Part shown: positions 9,749-20,707 of the stretch, in pieces
Numbering within the stretch: position 1 is the stretch's first letter
Layout: each line of letters opens with the position of its first letter
Assembly: GCF_000407505.1 (NCBI RefSeq)
Contig: NZ_ASWE01000004.1
Coordinates: 372,001 to 436,000 of the forward strand
Source of the DNA: Enterococcus phoeniculicola ATCC BAA-412
GTDB taxonomy: Bacteria; Bacillota; Bacilli; Lactobacillales; Enterococcaceae
Length of the DNA stretch: 64,000 nucleotides
Reading direction: 5' to 3'
Position numbers and translations under genes: made by a program
The notes under the pieces: generated by a model
What the model saw: the letters and a program-made list of their open reading frames with translations, nothing else
The model's database searches: none
What the model was told of the DNA's origin: nothing

Positions 9749-11440
9749 ATGAATAATAAAGAAATTGTAGCAAAAGCGATTTTTGATGTAGTAAAGGATG
9801 ATTTATCTCTTGAGCAAGTAGAACAGCTGTTGGAAAATCCTAAATCAGTGGATCATGGAGATGTCGCTTTCCCAGCATTTTCTTTAGCGAAAGTCTACCG
9901 TAAAGCACCTCAACAAATTGCGGCTGACCTTGCAGAAAAAATTGATGGACAAAGCTTTGAAAAAATTGAGGTTGTAGGACCATACTTAAACTTTTTCATG
10001 AGTAAAAGTATGATTAGCGAAAAAATACTAAAAGAAATAATGACACAAAAAAGTCATTATGGAGACAGCACAATTGGAAATCATGGAAAAGTTCCGATTG
10101 ACTTGTCTTCACCAAATATTGCAAAACCAATTTCTATGGGCCATTTACGTTCAACTGTTATTGGAAATTCCATTGGATTTATTCTTGAAAAAATTGGTTA
10201 TGAACCTATTCGGATTAATCACCTTGGGGACTGGGGAACTCAGTTTGGAAAGCTAATCGTTGCCTATAAAAAATGGGGTTCTGAAGAAGCGGTCAAAGCA
10301 CATCCAATTACAGAGCTACTTCGTCTTTACGTTGAATTTCATGAAGTTGCAGAAAAAGAACCAGAACTAAATGATGAAGCACGTGCTTGGTTCAAACGTC
10401 TAGAAGAAGACGATGCAGAAGCTCTAAGTTTATGGCAATGGTTCCGGGATGAGTCAATGGAAGAGTTCAACAAAATCTATACTATGTTAGGTGTAGAATT
10501 CGATTCTCTAAATGGTGAAGCATTCTATAATGATAAGATGGAAGAAATTACTAACATGCTGGAAGAAAAACATCTTCTTAAAGAAGATCAAGGGGCTGAA
10601 ATCGTTGATTTGAGTGCTTATGATTTAAATCCAGCCTTGATCCGTAAATCTGATGGTGCAACTTTATACATCACACGTGATTTGGCAGCAGCTTTGTACC
10701 GTAAGCGTACTTATGATTTTGCTAAATCAATCTATGTAGTGGGAAATGAGCAAAGCTATCATTTCAAACAGTTAAAAGCAGTCTTAAAGGAAATGGGCTT
10801 TGACTGGTCTGATGATATGTATCATGTTCGTTTTGGTTTAATTACTCAAGGTGGGAAAAAATTATCCACTCGTAAAGGAAAAATTGTTCTTTTAGAAGAA
10901 GTTTTAAATGAAGCAATTGATTCAGCAAATGAACAAATCAGTGAGAAGAATCCTGATTTAGAGAACAAAGAAGAAGTAGCAAAACAAGTAGGTGTGGGAG
11001 CTGTAATTTTCCACGATTTAAAGAATGATCGTATGAATAATTTTGATTTTAATTTAGAAGAAGTGGTGCGGTTTGAAGGTGAAACAGGTCCTTACGTACA
11101 ATATACGCATGCACGTGCTATGAGCTTATTGGCAAAAGCAGGCTATACGGAAACCACAAATGCAGACTTCAAATTGAATGATGAAGCAAGCTGGGAAGTT
11201 ATCAAGTTAATTCAAAAGTATCCAGAGACAGTGATGCAGGCCGCTGAAAAATATGAGCCGTCTGTCATTGCAAAACATGCAATCAAGTTAGCACAAACCT
11301 TTAATAAGTACTATGCGCAAACAAAAATATTAACAGAAGACGATCAAAAAGATGCTCGTTTAGCGTTAGTCCATGCAGTTGCAATTCTCCTAAAAGAAGA
11401 CTTGCGTTTGTTAGGATTGAAAGCACCAAATAAAATGTAA
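9749..11440 (+). CDS. argS: Arginine--tRNA ligase
   Basis: Class I aminoacyl-tRNA synthetase that charges tRNA-Arg. The N-terminal Arg-specific domain (about residues 1-90) is followed by [20 protein letters not shown] carrying the HIGH-type motif, and KKLSTRKGK in place of KMSKS. The C-terminal DALR anticodon domain ends in [17 protein letters not shown]. The length, 563 aa, is normal. The ATG follows AAGGAGG. Expression is controlled by the T-box leader upstream and ends at a strong hairpin shared with convergent argR. Confidence 0.97.
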   Translation: MNNKEIVAKAIFDVVKDDLSLEQVEQLLENPKSVDHGDVAFPAFSLAKVYRKAPQQIAADLAEKIDGQSFEKIEVVGPYLNFFMSKSMISEKILKEIMTQKSHYGDSTIGNHGKVPIDLSSPNIAKPISMGHLRSTVIGNSIGFILEKIGYEPIRINHLGDWGTQFGKLIVAYKKWGSEEAVKAHPITELLRLYVEFHEVAEKEPELNDEARAWFKRLEEDDAEALSLWQWFRDESMEEFNKIYTMLGVEFDSLNGEAFYNDKMEEITNMLEEKHLLKEDQGAEIVDLSAYDLNPALIRKSDGATLYITRDLAAALYRKRTYDFAKSIYVVGNEQSYHFKQLKAVLKEMGFDWSDDMYHVRFGLITQGGKKLSTRKGKIVLLEEVLNEAIDSANEQISEKNPDLENKEEVAKQVGVGAVIFHDLKNDRMNNFDFNLEEVVRFEGETGPYVQYTHARAMSLLAKAGYTETTNADFKLNDEASWEVIKLIQKYPETVMQAAEKYEPSVIAKHAIKLAQTFNKYYAQTKILTEDDQKDARLALVHAVAILLKEDLRLLGLKAPNKM

Positions 11441-11483
11441 AAAAGATACAGTGCTTTTCTATCAAGAGTAAATGAGAAAAGAC

Positions 11484-11523
11484 AAAACCGTCAAAGCGTT
11501 ATGTTCGCCTTGACGGTTTTTTT
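11484..11523. terminator. Bidirectional terminator between argS and argR
   Basis: AAAACCGTCAA (11484-11494) pairs with TTGACGGTTTT (11510-11520), with A and T runs on the two sides, so it can stop both convergent genes. Confidence 0.85.
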
Positions 11524-11526
11524 AAA

Positions 11527-11997
11527 CTATAAAGAATGTTTCGTAAAATATTCTTCTACCTTTTGTGCTTCTTCATCTGAACCTGAAATAATCACAACGG
11601 TATCAAATCCAGCGATGGTACTTACTACGTGTGGTGGCTTTAATTCATCAATAATCGAAGCAAATAAATGTGCATTATCAGGCAAGGTACTGACAATTGT
11701 TAAAAAGTGAACACGTTGTACCTTGAGTACGATGTCTTTAATCATCTGAATTAGCCGTTGTTCTTCTTCTACTTTCTCATTTTCATTAAATGTACTTCCT
11801 TGGAATATTTGAAAAAGAGGAAGTCCGTCTTCATCGATGGTCTTAATTATTTTAAGGTCACGAATATCACGAGAAATCGTTGCTTGTGTAGCAGTGACTC
11901 CATGACTTTTCAATTGAATCAACAAGTCCTCTTGTGTACGTATTGGGTGACTGGTAACAATTTGTTTAATTAGTAAATGGCGGTCGGCCTTACGCAT
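11527..11997 (-). CDS. argR: Arginine repressor/activator ArgR
   Basis: Arginine-sensing hexameric regulator. The N-terminal winged helix (RKADRHLLIKQIVTSHPIRT, then TQATISRDIRDLKI) is followed by the C-terminal oligomerisation and arginine-binding part with GFDTVVIISGSDEEAQ. I chose the ATG at 11997 (156 aa, the family length), which has AAAGGAG 11 bp upstream. The longer reading from 12033 has no ribosome site, and its ATG overlaps a TATACT -10-like box. The last residues of the common GTxxGDDTxLI motif are changed (GFDTVVIISGSD), as in other enterococcal ArgR paralogues, so the exact ligand response is open. Likely target: the box before argF. Confidence 0.93.
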   Translation of the reverse strand: MRKADRHLLIKQIVTSHPIRTQEDLLIQLKSHGVTATQATISRDIRDLKIIKTIDEDGLPLFQIFQGSTFNENEKVEEEQRLIQMIKDIVLKVQRVHFLTIVSTLPDNAHLFASIIDELKPPHVVSTIAGFDTVVIISGSDEEAQKVEEYFTKHSL

Positions 11998-12372
11998 AGG
12001 TAGATGTACTCCTTTGTAATTAGTATTTCTCATAGTATAACGAATAAACAGAAAAAAACACAGTCAGATGGGGAAAAATTAATCAGAAAAAAATAATTTT
12101 ATGATTATTGTGAATTTTAAGTATCAGGAAATATTTTTTAACAAGTTTTTAAAATAGATAAGAATTAGAAAACAAAAGAGAATGTGATTGAATTTAAAAT
12201 TGAGACTTGAAATTAACGTGAAAGTATCATATACTATCAAAGGTGTCTCTTATAGAGATACTAATACACATCTTTTGACTATTTTTTGTGAGGTGCTGCA
12301 TGTCAGTCCACAAAGGAGTAAATCAAAAGAGAGGGTATAAAAATACAAAAAACCAATTGGAGGAAACAAATC
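11998..12372 (+). other. argR-rpsB divergent intergenic region
   Basis: Holds the argR upstream region, an AT-rich stretch with no gene, the rpsB promoter (12207-12235) and a leader of about 130 nt. The small open frame at 12288 overlaps the rpsB start in another phase and looks like chance. Confidence 0.6.
12207..12235 (+). promoter_or_regulatory. rpsB-tsf promoter
   Basis: -35 TTGAAA (12207-12212), a 17-bp spacer and -10 TATACT (12230-12235). This strong arrangement suits a ribosomal-protein operon. It leaves a leader of about 130 nt before the rpsB ATG, long enough to hold autoregulatory structure. Confidence 0.8.
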
Positions 12373-13173
12373 ATGGCAGTAATCTCAATGAAACAATTGC
12401 TAGAAGCCGGCGTACACTTTGGTCACCAAACTCGTCGCTGGAACCCAAAAATGAAGAAATATATCTTCACAGAAAGAAACGGAATCTACATTATTGACTT
12501 ACAAAAAACAGTTAAATTAGTGGATAACGCTTATAACTACATGAAAGAAGTTGCTGAAGAAGGCGGCGTTGCTTTGTTCGTAGGAACAAAAAAACAAGCG
12601 CAAGAAGCAATTAAAGATGAAGCTATCCGTTCTGGTCAATACTATGTAAACCATCGTTGGTTAGGTGGAACTTTAACTAACTGGGATACAATCCAAAAAC
12701 GTATTAGCCGTTTGAAACAAATCAACGCTATGGAAGCAGATGGAACATTTGATGTTCTTCCTAAAAAAGAAGTTGTTGGCTTGAACAAACAACGTGAACG
12801 TCTTGAAAAATTCTTAGGTGGTATTGCTGATATGCCTAGAATTCCTGATGTAATGTACATCGTAGACCCACGTAAAGAACGTATTGCTGTTCAAGAAGCA
12901 CACAAATTAAATATTCCTATCGTAGCTATGGTTGATACAAACTGTGACCCAGATGAAATCGACGTAGTAATTCCTTCAAACGATGATGCTATCCGTGCCG
13001 TTAAATTGATTACTTCAAAAATGGCTGATGCATTTATCGAAGGAAACCAAGGGGAAGACCAAGTAGTTGAAGAAACATTTGTAGCAGAAGAAACTGCTGA
13101 AAATGCAACTTCAATCGAAGAAATTGTTGACGTTGTAGAAGGCGACAATGCTTCTGCTGACTCAGCTGAATAA
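12373..13173 (+). CDS. rpsB: 30S ribosomal protein S2
   Basis: Structural protein of the small subunit. The N-terminus [20 protein letters not shown] and later [20 protein letters not shown] are hallmark S2 sequence, and the C-terminal 40 residues form an acidic tail ([15 protein letters not shown] and on). The length, 266 aa, is usual for enterococci. TTGGAGGA lies before the ATG. It is paired with tsf as in most bacteria. An intrinsic hairpin between the two genes probably lowers tsf expression relative to rpsB, or processes the message. Confidence 0.98.
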   Translation: MAVISMKQLLEAGVHFGHQTRRWNPKMKKYIFTERNGIYIIDLQKTVKLVDNAYNYMKEVAEEGGVALFVGTKKQAQEAIKDEAIRSGQYYVNHRWLGGTLTNWDTIQKRISRLKQINAMEADGTFDVLPKKEVVGLNKQRERLEKFLGGIADMPRIPDVMYIVDPRKERIAVQEAHKLNIPIVAMVDTNCDPDEIDVVIPSNDDAIRAVKLITSKMADAFIEGNQGEDQVVEETFVAEETAENATSIEEIVDVVEGDNASADSAE

Positions 13174-13186
13174 TCTTTAAATTCGG

Positions 13187-13240
13187 AGCTGTTTCAAGGG
13201 CTAGGCGCCATGCCTCATCTCCTTTGAAACAGCTTTTTTT
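13187..13240 (+). terminator. Intergenic hairpin between rpsB and tsf
   Basis: AGCTGTTTCAAAGG-type arms (from 13187, and 13221-13234) close a long stem followed by eight T. It can act as a partial terminator inside the rpsB-tsf operon. Confidence 0.8.
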
Positions 13241-13274
13241 AAAACGAAAACATACCTTTAGGAGGAAATAAAAA

Positions 13275-15028
<1,754 letters not shown>

Positions 15029-15030
15029 AC

Positions 15031-15588
15031 ATGGCAGATGCAATTATGCAAACAGCAAAAGAAAAAATGCAAAAAGCAGAACAAAGTTTACAAAGAGAAC
15101 TAGGTCAAATTCGTGCAGGACGTGCAAACGCAAGTCTTCTTGACCGAGTAATGGTAGATTACTATGGTGCACCAACGCCAGTGAATCAGCTTGCATCAAT
15201 TAATATTCCGGAAGCACGAGTATTAATGATTACACCATTTGACAAGAATTCTATTCAGGATATTGAAAAAGCAATCATGACAAGTGATATTGGAATTAGT
15301 CCGACAAACGATGGAAATGTGATTCGTTTAGTGATTCCTCAATTAACTGAAGAACGTCGTAAAGAGCTAGCAAAAGAAGTAAAAAAAGAAGCAGAAAACT
15401 CAAAAATTGCCGTACGAAATATACGCCGTGATGCAATTGATGATTATAAAAAGCAACAAAAAAACAGTGAGATTACTGAAGATGAACTGCGCTCATTGGA
15501 AAAAGAAATTCAAACATTAACAGATAATAGCGTAAAAGAAATTGAGAAAATCCAAGCTGAAAAAGAAAAAGAATTGTTAGACGTTTAG
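15031..15588 (+). CDS. frr: Ribosome recycling factor
   Basis: Works with EF-G to split ribosomes after termination. The 185-aa length and the sequence [23 protein letters not shown] and [18 protein letters not shown] are diagnostic of RRF, as is the helix-rich C-terminus. GGGGGAA before the ATG serves as the ribosome site, overlapping the end of pyrH. Confidence 0.98.
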   Translation: MADAIMQTAKEKMQKAEQSLQRELGQIRAGRANASLLDRVMVDYYGAPTPVNQLASINIPEARVLMITPFDKNSIQDIEKAIMTSDIGISPTNDGNVIRLVIPQLTEERRKELAKEVKKEAENSKIAVRNIRRDAIDDYKKQQKNSEITEDELRSLEKEIQTLTDNSVKEIEKIQAEKEKELLDV

Positions 15589-15613
15589 TTATCTTAAACA
15601 ATTTTTAAGAATT

Positions 15614-15667
15614 AAAAAAAAGGACCTTCTGACCTCAAACTTTGATCTCGGAGTGTCCTTTTTTTGT
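15614..15667 (+). terminator. frr terminator
   Basis: AAAAAAAGGAC pairs with GTCCTTTTTTT around a long loop, so it carries a T-run on the 3' side. Confidence 0.7.
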
Positions 15668-15826
15668 GTAAGCAGTAATTAAATAAATCATGCGTTATTC
15701 CAACATTAGAGAAGTGATAAAAAAAATTCTATAATAAACGTAGGATTGATGAAAGCGTTGTTGTATTCGGCTTCTATTTATGGAATAATATGAGAAACGT
15801 TAGTTCTCTTGAAAGGAGATGGAAGA

Positions 15827-17338
15827 GTGAATTTTTTGCAAAGAGCAATAAGTAGTGTGACAAGAAGAAAGGGTAAATCCATCATTTTGTTCTTGGTCAT
15901 ATTTGTGTTAGGGAATGTGATCGCGGGGGCTATTGCAATCCAACAGTCAACAAGTAACGTCGAAAAAGATGTAAAGGCGAAATTAGGCGCAAATGCCACT
16001 GTTGAATTTGACTATGATACATTCCAAAAGGATCATAAGGACGAAGACGAAGCAACTTTAGTATATCCTGATAATCCCAAATTAGATGTCTATGAGAAGG
16101 TTGGAAAGTTATCCTATGTAAAATATTTTGATTACAATACTTACAGCTATTTTAATTCTAGAAAATTAAAGTCGTTTGATTATCAGTCTGAGGAAAATGG
16201 AGATGAGGGCTCTACCCGGATAACAGGGAACCGCGGTCTTGAATATTTTAATCTTAAAGGGATAAATTATCCTAAAATATTAGACATTGAGCAGAAAAAA
16301 ATTAGTCTAGTTGAAGGAACTGTTTTTTCAGATAAGGATGTAAAAGATGGAGCCAGTGTTGCCGTAGTAGGTAAACGGTTTGCTGAGAAAAATAACTTAT
16401 CTTTAGGCGACCAGCTTCTTATTACCGCGACAAATGAAGACCAGCTTGGTTTTGATAGCGAGGGCAACGAGGTTGAAGTGAAGCCAGAAGATATCAAGTC
16501 TGTTGATTATCCAGTAAAAATTATTGGTTTTTTTGAACCTGTTAAATCAGAAAAAGAACCTAAGAAGAACAGTGATGAATATTATAATCAAATGAATAGT
16601 TCCACAGAGCTTGAAAATACAATTTATCTTCCTAATAAAACAGTATCTGAATATTCAAAAAAACAAAATGAACTTATGTTTTCTGGTGACGATACAATGG
16701 AGGGTGATATGGGCGAGTACTATTCACCAGCTTATATCTTAAAAAATCCAGGGGATACAGAGGCGTTTAAAGAAGAAGCAGAGCCATTATTACCGAAATA
16801 CTATGTAGTTCGTGCTTCATCAGATCAGTATGATGAAATTGGTGGTAGCATGAAAAAAATGGGCCAAATTTCTAAGTATGTTGTAATTATTTCAGTTATT
16901 GCGACCTTACTGATTATTGGTTTAGTAGTACTGTTATTTATGAGAGATCGGAAACATGAGTTAGGTATTTACTTGTCTCTTGGTGAAACAAGAGGAAAAG
17001 TAATGGGACAGGTGCTAATTGAGTTATTGATTATTAGTGCACTGGCGCTAGTTCTTTCTTTAGTTACAGGGAATCTTCTTGGAAATATGGTTTCTAAATC
17101 ACTGATGAATTCTGATTTATTACAAACGACTAATGATAATATGATGTATTATAGCAGTGTATATGATAGTGTTTCTAGTAATTTAACAGCAGATGATGTA
17201 ACCGGAGCATATAAAGTGACGTTTTCTGTAGCTTATATTTTTACCTATTTACTTGTTGGGTTAGGAACCGTTCTTTTATCTGCACTAATACCATTAATGT
17301 ATATTTTACGATTAAATCCAAAGAAAATTATGATGTAA
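15827..17338 (+). CDS. FtsX/MacB-type ABC transporter permease
   Basis: Membrane subunit of an MacB/FtsX-like ABC system of the antimicrobial-peptide or mechanotransmission kind. The pattern is one N-terminal transmembrane segment (about residues 17-38), a large extracellular domain to about residue 345, then three segments (about 348-370, 395-420 and 465-495). The start GTG 15827 is preferred because AAAGGAG (15812-15818) lies 8 bp upstream; this gives 503 aa. The ATPase gene follows by 12 bp and a PASTA protein overlaps the ATPase end, so the three form one unit. The substrate is unknown; the family includes exporters and cell-wall stress sensors. Confidence 0.85.
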   Translation: MNFLQRAISSVTRRKGKSIILFLVIFVLGNVIAGAIAIQQSTSNVEKDVKAKLGANATVEFDYDTFQKDHKDEDEATLVYPDNPKLDVYEKVGKLSYVKYFDYNTYSYFNSRKLKSFDYQSEENGDEGSTRITGNRGLEYFNLKGINYPKILDIEQKKISLVEGTVFSDKDVKDGASVAVVGKRFAEKNNLSLGDQLLITATNEDQLGFDSEGNEVEVKPEDIKSVDYPVKIIGFFEPVKSEKEPKKNSDEYYNQMNSSTELENTIYLPNKTVSEYSKKQNELMFSGDDTMEGDMGEYYSPAYILKNPGDTEAFKEEAEPLLPKYYVVRASSDQYDEIGGSMKKMGQISKYVVIISVIATLLIIGLVVLLFMRDRKHELGIYLSLGETRGKVMGQVLIELLIISALALVLSLVTGNLLGNMVSKSLMNSDLLQTTNDNMMYYSSVYDSVSSNLTADDVTGAYKVTFSVAYIFTYLLVGLGTVLLSALIPLMYILRLNPKKIMM

Positions 17339-17350
17339 GGAGGGAACCCC

Positions 17351-18022
17351 ATGCCGCTTTTAGAAACGAAAAATCTAAGTTATTTTTATCAAGATGGTGA
17401 TCAGCGTCGATTTATTCTTAAAGATACAACTATTTCTTTTGAAAAAGGGAAATTTTATACGATTTTAGGACAGTCAGGTTCGGGAAAAACTACATTTCTA
17501 TCTTTGATTAGTGCTCTAGATGAACCAAAAGAAGGGGAGATTCTTCTTGAAGGTCAAGATATTAAAAAAATTGGGTACGAAAAATTTCGCCGAAATGACA
17601 TCAGCATCATTTTCCAAAGCTATAATTTGGTTCCTTATCTGACAGCAGTTGAAAATGTGTTGGTAGCAATGTCGATTACAGATAATGAACTCCCTGATAA
17701 TCATCGGGAAGTTGCCTATAATTTACTTGATTATATTGGGATTACTAAGGCAAAAGCAGACCGACTCGTTAATCAATTATCTGGTGGAGAACAACAGCGT
17801 GTTGCGATTGCACGTGCGCTTGCGACAAATGTTGATATTATCTTAGCAGATGAGCCAACAGGAAATTTAGATGAAGAAATGGAACAGGAAATTGTTGATA
17901 TCTTTAAACGCTTAGCAAAAGACCATAATAAATGTGTCATCGTTGTTACCCACTCCAATGAAATTGCTAAACAGTCAGACGAGCCTTACTATCTTCATAA
18001 AGGTGTTTTAAAGCATGAGTGA
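17351..18022 (+). CDS. ABC transporter ATP-binding protein (LolD/MacB type)
   Basis: Energises the permease encoded just upstream. Walker A GQSGSGKTT, Q-loop FQSYNLVPYLTAVENV, the signature LSGGEQQRVAIARAL, Walker B IILADEPTGNLD and the switch histidine VVTHSNE are all intact. The length, 223 aa, is typical of this subfamily. AAGGAGGGAA precedes the ATG. Its last 8 bp overlap the next gene, which points to translational coupling with the PASTA protein. Confidence 0.93.
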   Translation: MPLLETKNLSYFYQDGDQRRFILKDTTISFEKGKFYTILGQSGSGKTTFLSLISALDEPKEGEILLEGQDIKKIGYEKFRRNDISIIFQSYNLVPYLTAVENVLVAMSITDNELPDNHREVAYNLLDYIGITKAKADRLVNQLSGGEQQRVAIARALATNVDIILADEPTGNLDEEMEQEIVDIFKRLAKDHNKCVIVVTHSNEIAKQSDEPYYLHKGVLKHE

Positions 18023-19622
18023 TTTTTTATCGAACTTTACAAATGATAACTATAGTGGGGACAAAGAACCAAAAAAGACAAAGAAAAAAAGGCGCGCACC
18101 GTTGCCAGAGGAAGAAACCGAACTTGGCTCACAACCAAAAGAAATTGAGCCTGTGAATTCTGAACAAACACCGAGAATTATTAAGCCAGATATTCAAAGA
18201 AATGAGCCATTACAGAAAGACGAGACAGTTTCTGAAAAAATAATGGGCTCTCCTCTAACTAGTTCAGAAATCCATGACGAACAAATCAATGAGCAAAATA
18301 CGAGTAGAACTGAATCGTCAAGTACAAATGAAGAAAAACAAGTCCGAAGCAGATTCCAAGAAGAAGAAACGGAAACAGATCCAGACTATCAGAAAAAAAA
18401 GATAAAAAAGTTTGGCATTCTTGGTGCAGGTATTGTAGTTGTCTGTGCGCTGCTGTTTGGTGTCTACTACCAGCTGACACATGTGAAGGTTCCTGATTTT
18501 AACAAGAAAGAACTGTCCGAGGCAAGAACATGGACTTCTGAGAATGATGTGAAGCTTAAAGTGGAACAGGTTTATGATTTTGATACAGAACCTAATATTA
18601 TTATCAAACAGGGAGTTGCTGGGGGCAAAAAGATCAAAAAAGGAAAGGAACTAGTGATTACTTCAAGCCTAGGTCCTGATCCTGATCAGAAAATTGCGTT
18701 ACCTGAATTTAAAGATTTTTCTGTAGAAGCAGCCCGTAATTGGGTATCTGAAAATAAAGCTGAGAATGTAGCGATCATTGAAGAGTATAATGACAAAATT
18801 GAGGAATCAAAATTCATTAAATTACAATTTGGAAATAAAGATTTAGATTCAGCTGAGTACAAAAGAAAAGATAAGCTTCAAGTCTATTATTCAAAAGGAA
18901 AAGAAGTATTTGAAAAAAATATTGAGGTTCCTGATTTTAAAGGAAAAACAAAGTCAGAAGTACAAGAATGGGCAACAAAAAATGAATTGAAGCTAGAGGC
19001 GACAGCTGTATTTTCAGAAACGGTAGAATTGGATAAAGTTCTTTCACAAGAAACAGCGAAGGGGACTAAAATTGCGAAGAAAGACACCTTTAAAGTTAAG
19101 ATTTCAAAAGGACAAGCAATTTCTGTACCGGACTATTCTCAATATACTGTAGAAGAAGCTAGTCAGCTAGAATCAAAAGTTCCTGCTCAGATTCGCAGTA
19201 TTTATACAACAGATGTTCCTTATGGCAGATTTATCAGTCAATCTGTAGAGGCTGGAAAACAATATAATGAGGGCGATGCATTGCCGAATGTAAAAGTTCT
19301 CTACTCGCAGGGACAGCCATATTTGAAGGATTTAAGAGGCCAAACAGTTGAAGGTGATTTACAGAAGGTCTTTTATGATGAATTTGAATCAAAAGGTGCA
19401 AATGTAACGTATGAGGTCTATTATGTAGACTCAGCAGAAAGCAAGGGCACGGTGGTTGCTATGAGTCGTTTTAGTGAGTTTATTCCAATTGATGCCCATA
19501 TCTATATCGGAATCAGTAAAGGAAATCTACAGCCAACAGAGCCAGCGTCAGAAAAAGAACAGCCAGCTGAAAAACCAGCAGAAGAACAGTCAGCTGGGAA
19601 TGCTGAAGAAGTTAGTAAATAA
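18015..19622 (+). CDS. Membrane-anchored PASTA-repeat protein without a kinase domain
   Basis: 535 aa. A long acidic, low-complexity cytoplasmic part (1-130) rich in Glu, Lys and Ser precedes one transmembrane segment (about 133-153). The outside then carries about five PASTA-like repeats, each starting with a VPDF/LPEF-type strand (near 158, 226, 302, 367 and a divergent one near 432) and ending with an SKG or SQG turn, then a Pro/Glu tail. PASTA domains usually bind muropeptides on PrkC/StkP-type Ser/Thr kinases or on PBPs; here neither domain is present. Coupling to an FtsX-type ABC pair suggests a wall-sensing or wall-directed module. The function is inferred, not known. Confidence 0.8.
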   Translation: MSDFLSNFTNDNYSGDKEPKKTKKKRRAPLPEEETELGSQPKEIEPVNSEQTPRIIKPDIQRNEPLQKDETVSEKIMGSPLTSSEIHDEQINEQNTSRTESSSTNEEKQVRSRFQEEETETDPDYQKKKIKKFGILGAGIVVVCALLFGVYYQLTHVKVPDFNKKELSEARTWTSENDVKLKVEQVYDFDTEPNIIIKQGVAGGKKIKKGKELVITSSLGPDPDQKIALPEFKDFSVEAARNWVSENKAENVAIIEEYNDKIEESKFIKLQFGNKDLDSAEYKRKDKLQVYYSKGKEVFEKNIEVPDFKGKTKSEVQEWATKNELKLEATAVFSETVELDKVLSQETAKGTKIAKKDTFKVKISKGQAISVPDYSQYTVEEASQLESKVPAQIRSIYTTDVPYGRFISQSVEAGKQYNEGDALPNVKVLYSQGQPYLKDLRGQTVEGDLQKVFYDEFESKGANVTYEVYYVDSAESKGTVVAMSRFSEFIPIDAHIYIGISKGNLQPTEPASEKEQPAEKPAEEQSAGNAEEVSK

Positions 19623-19643
19623 TGAGATAAGTGAGAAATCCAG

Positions 19644-19740
19644 GCTATTGAAAGAGAACAGATGAGGTCGAGCGTGGGATATAACTTAGAGAGTCATATC
19701 CCATCCTCAGTCTCGTCACTCTTTTTCAATAGCTTTTTTA
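19644..19740. repeat. Large palindromic repeat/terminator (dispersed family, copy 1)
   Basis: An outer stem GCTATTGAAAGAG/CTCTTTTTCAATAGC (19644-19656/19719-19733) encloses GATGAGG and GTGGGATAT/ATATCCCAT arms, and is followed by TTTTTT. The core GTGGGATATAACT resembles other copies in the window. It terminates the PASTA operon. Confidence 0.65.
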
Positions 19741-19854
19741 TGGTAAAATACTTGAAATTTCCTATCATTATGGAAGAAAAAAGTGTAGAATCTTTAAGAT
19801 GCGTTAAACAATCGTGAAAAAATTCAAAAATGAATAGGAAATAAAAAAACTTAT

Positions 19855-19863
19855 TGCTATAAT
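19855..19863 (+). promoter_or_regulatory. uppS extended -10 promoter
   Basis: TGcTATAAT (19855-19863) stands 39 bp before the uppS ATG, just after the repeat that ends the previous operon. Confidence 0.65.
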
Positions 19864-19902
19864 GTTCAAGATAGCGTTAATTTTTAAAGAGGAGGAAAAA
19901 GG

Positions 19903-20694
19903 ATGTTACGTTTTTTCCCACAAAAAAATAAGTATGTACAAGAAGAGTCTAAATTTGTATTTGATGAGGCTGGATCAATTCCTCAACACATTGCTGTTAT
20001 TATGGATGGAAATGGACGTTGGGCACAGAATAGAAGGCTTCCGAGAGTAGCAGGGCACAAAGAGGGAATGGAAACAGTTAAACGAATTACAAAGCATGCC
20101 TCAAAGCTTGGCGTAAAGGTACTAACTTTATATGCTTTTTCTACAGAAAATTGGAAACGCCCTACAGATGAAGTGAATTTTCTCATGCAGCTTCCTGTGG
20201 ATTTTTTTGATGTATTCGTTCCAGAGTTGATTGCGGAAAATGTCAAAGTTCAGGTTATGGGCTATAAACAGTTTTTACCTGCACACACGCAAGATGCGGT
20301 AAAAGATGCAATGATGCAAACAAAAGATAACACTGGAATGATTTTGAATTTTGCTTTAAACTATGGAAGTAGAGCAGAAATCGCTACAGCTGTTCAAGAA
20401 ATTGCAAAAGAAGTAGAAAAAAAAGAGTTGAAATCCGATGAGATAACAGAAGAAACAATCGCTAATCATTTAATGACCAGCTTTTTACCTCAGGAGCTTA
20501 GAGACCCTGAGCTGGTTATTCGGACAAGTGGAGAAGAAAGAATTAGTAATTTTTTATTATGGCAAATTGCTTATAGCGAATTATTTTTCACACAAGCACT
20601 GTGGCCTGATTTTACACCAAAATTACTTGAAACAGCGATTGCATCATTTCAAAACAGAAGTCGTCGATTTGGCGGATTGAAAGAGACGACGTAG
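19903..20694 (+). CDS. uppS: Isoprenyl (undecaprenyl) diphosphate synthase
   Basis: cis-Prenyltransferase that builds C55 undecaprenyl diphosphate, the lipid carrier for peptidoglycan and wall polymers. The signature HIAVIMDGNGRWAQNR (about residues 27-42) holds the catalytic Asp; LTLYAFSTENWKRP and the late DPELVIRTSGEERISNFLLW are conserved. The length is 263 aa. GAGGAGG lies before the ATG. It is followed by cdsA at 13 bp, the usual pairing in Firmicutes. Confidence 0.97.
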   Translation: MLRFFPQKNKYVQEESKFVFDEAGSIPQHIAVIMDGNGRWAQNRRLPRVAGHKEGMETVKRITKHASKLGVKVLTLYAFSTENWKRPTDEVNFLMQLPVDFFDVFVPELIAENVKVQVMGYKQFLPAHTQDAVKDAMMQTKDNTGMILNFALNYGSRAEIATAVQEIAKEVEKKELKSDEITEETIANHLMTSFLPQELRDPELVIRTSGEERISNFLLWQIAYSELFFTQALWPDFTPKLLETAIASFQNRSRRFGGLKETT

Positions 20695-20707
20695 AGGAGG
20701 AACATGC

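Noticed and set aside
12288-12497. A 69-codon frame overlapping the rpsB start in another phase.
   Set aside because: Lies in the rpsB leader and coding start and has no homology features; could at most be a leader peptide, but nothing supports it.
15749-15762. A cre-like TGAAAGCGTTGTTG before the ABC/PASTA operon.
   Set aside because: The last two positions are wrong (TG for CA) and it is only 12/14; too weak beside the clear cre at 33643.
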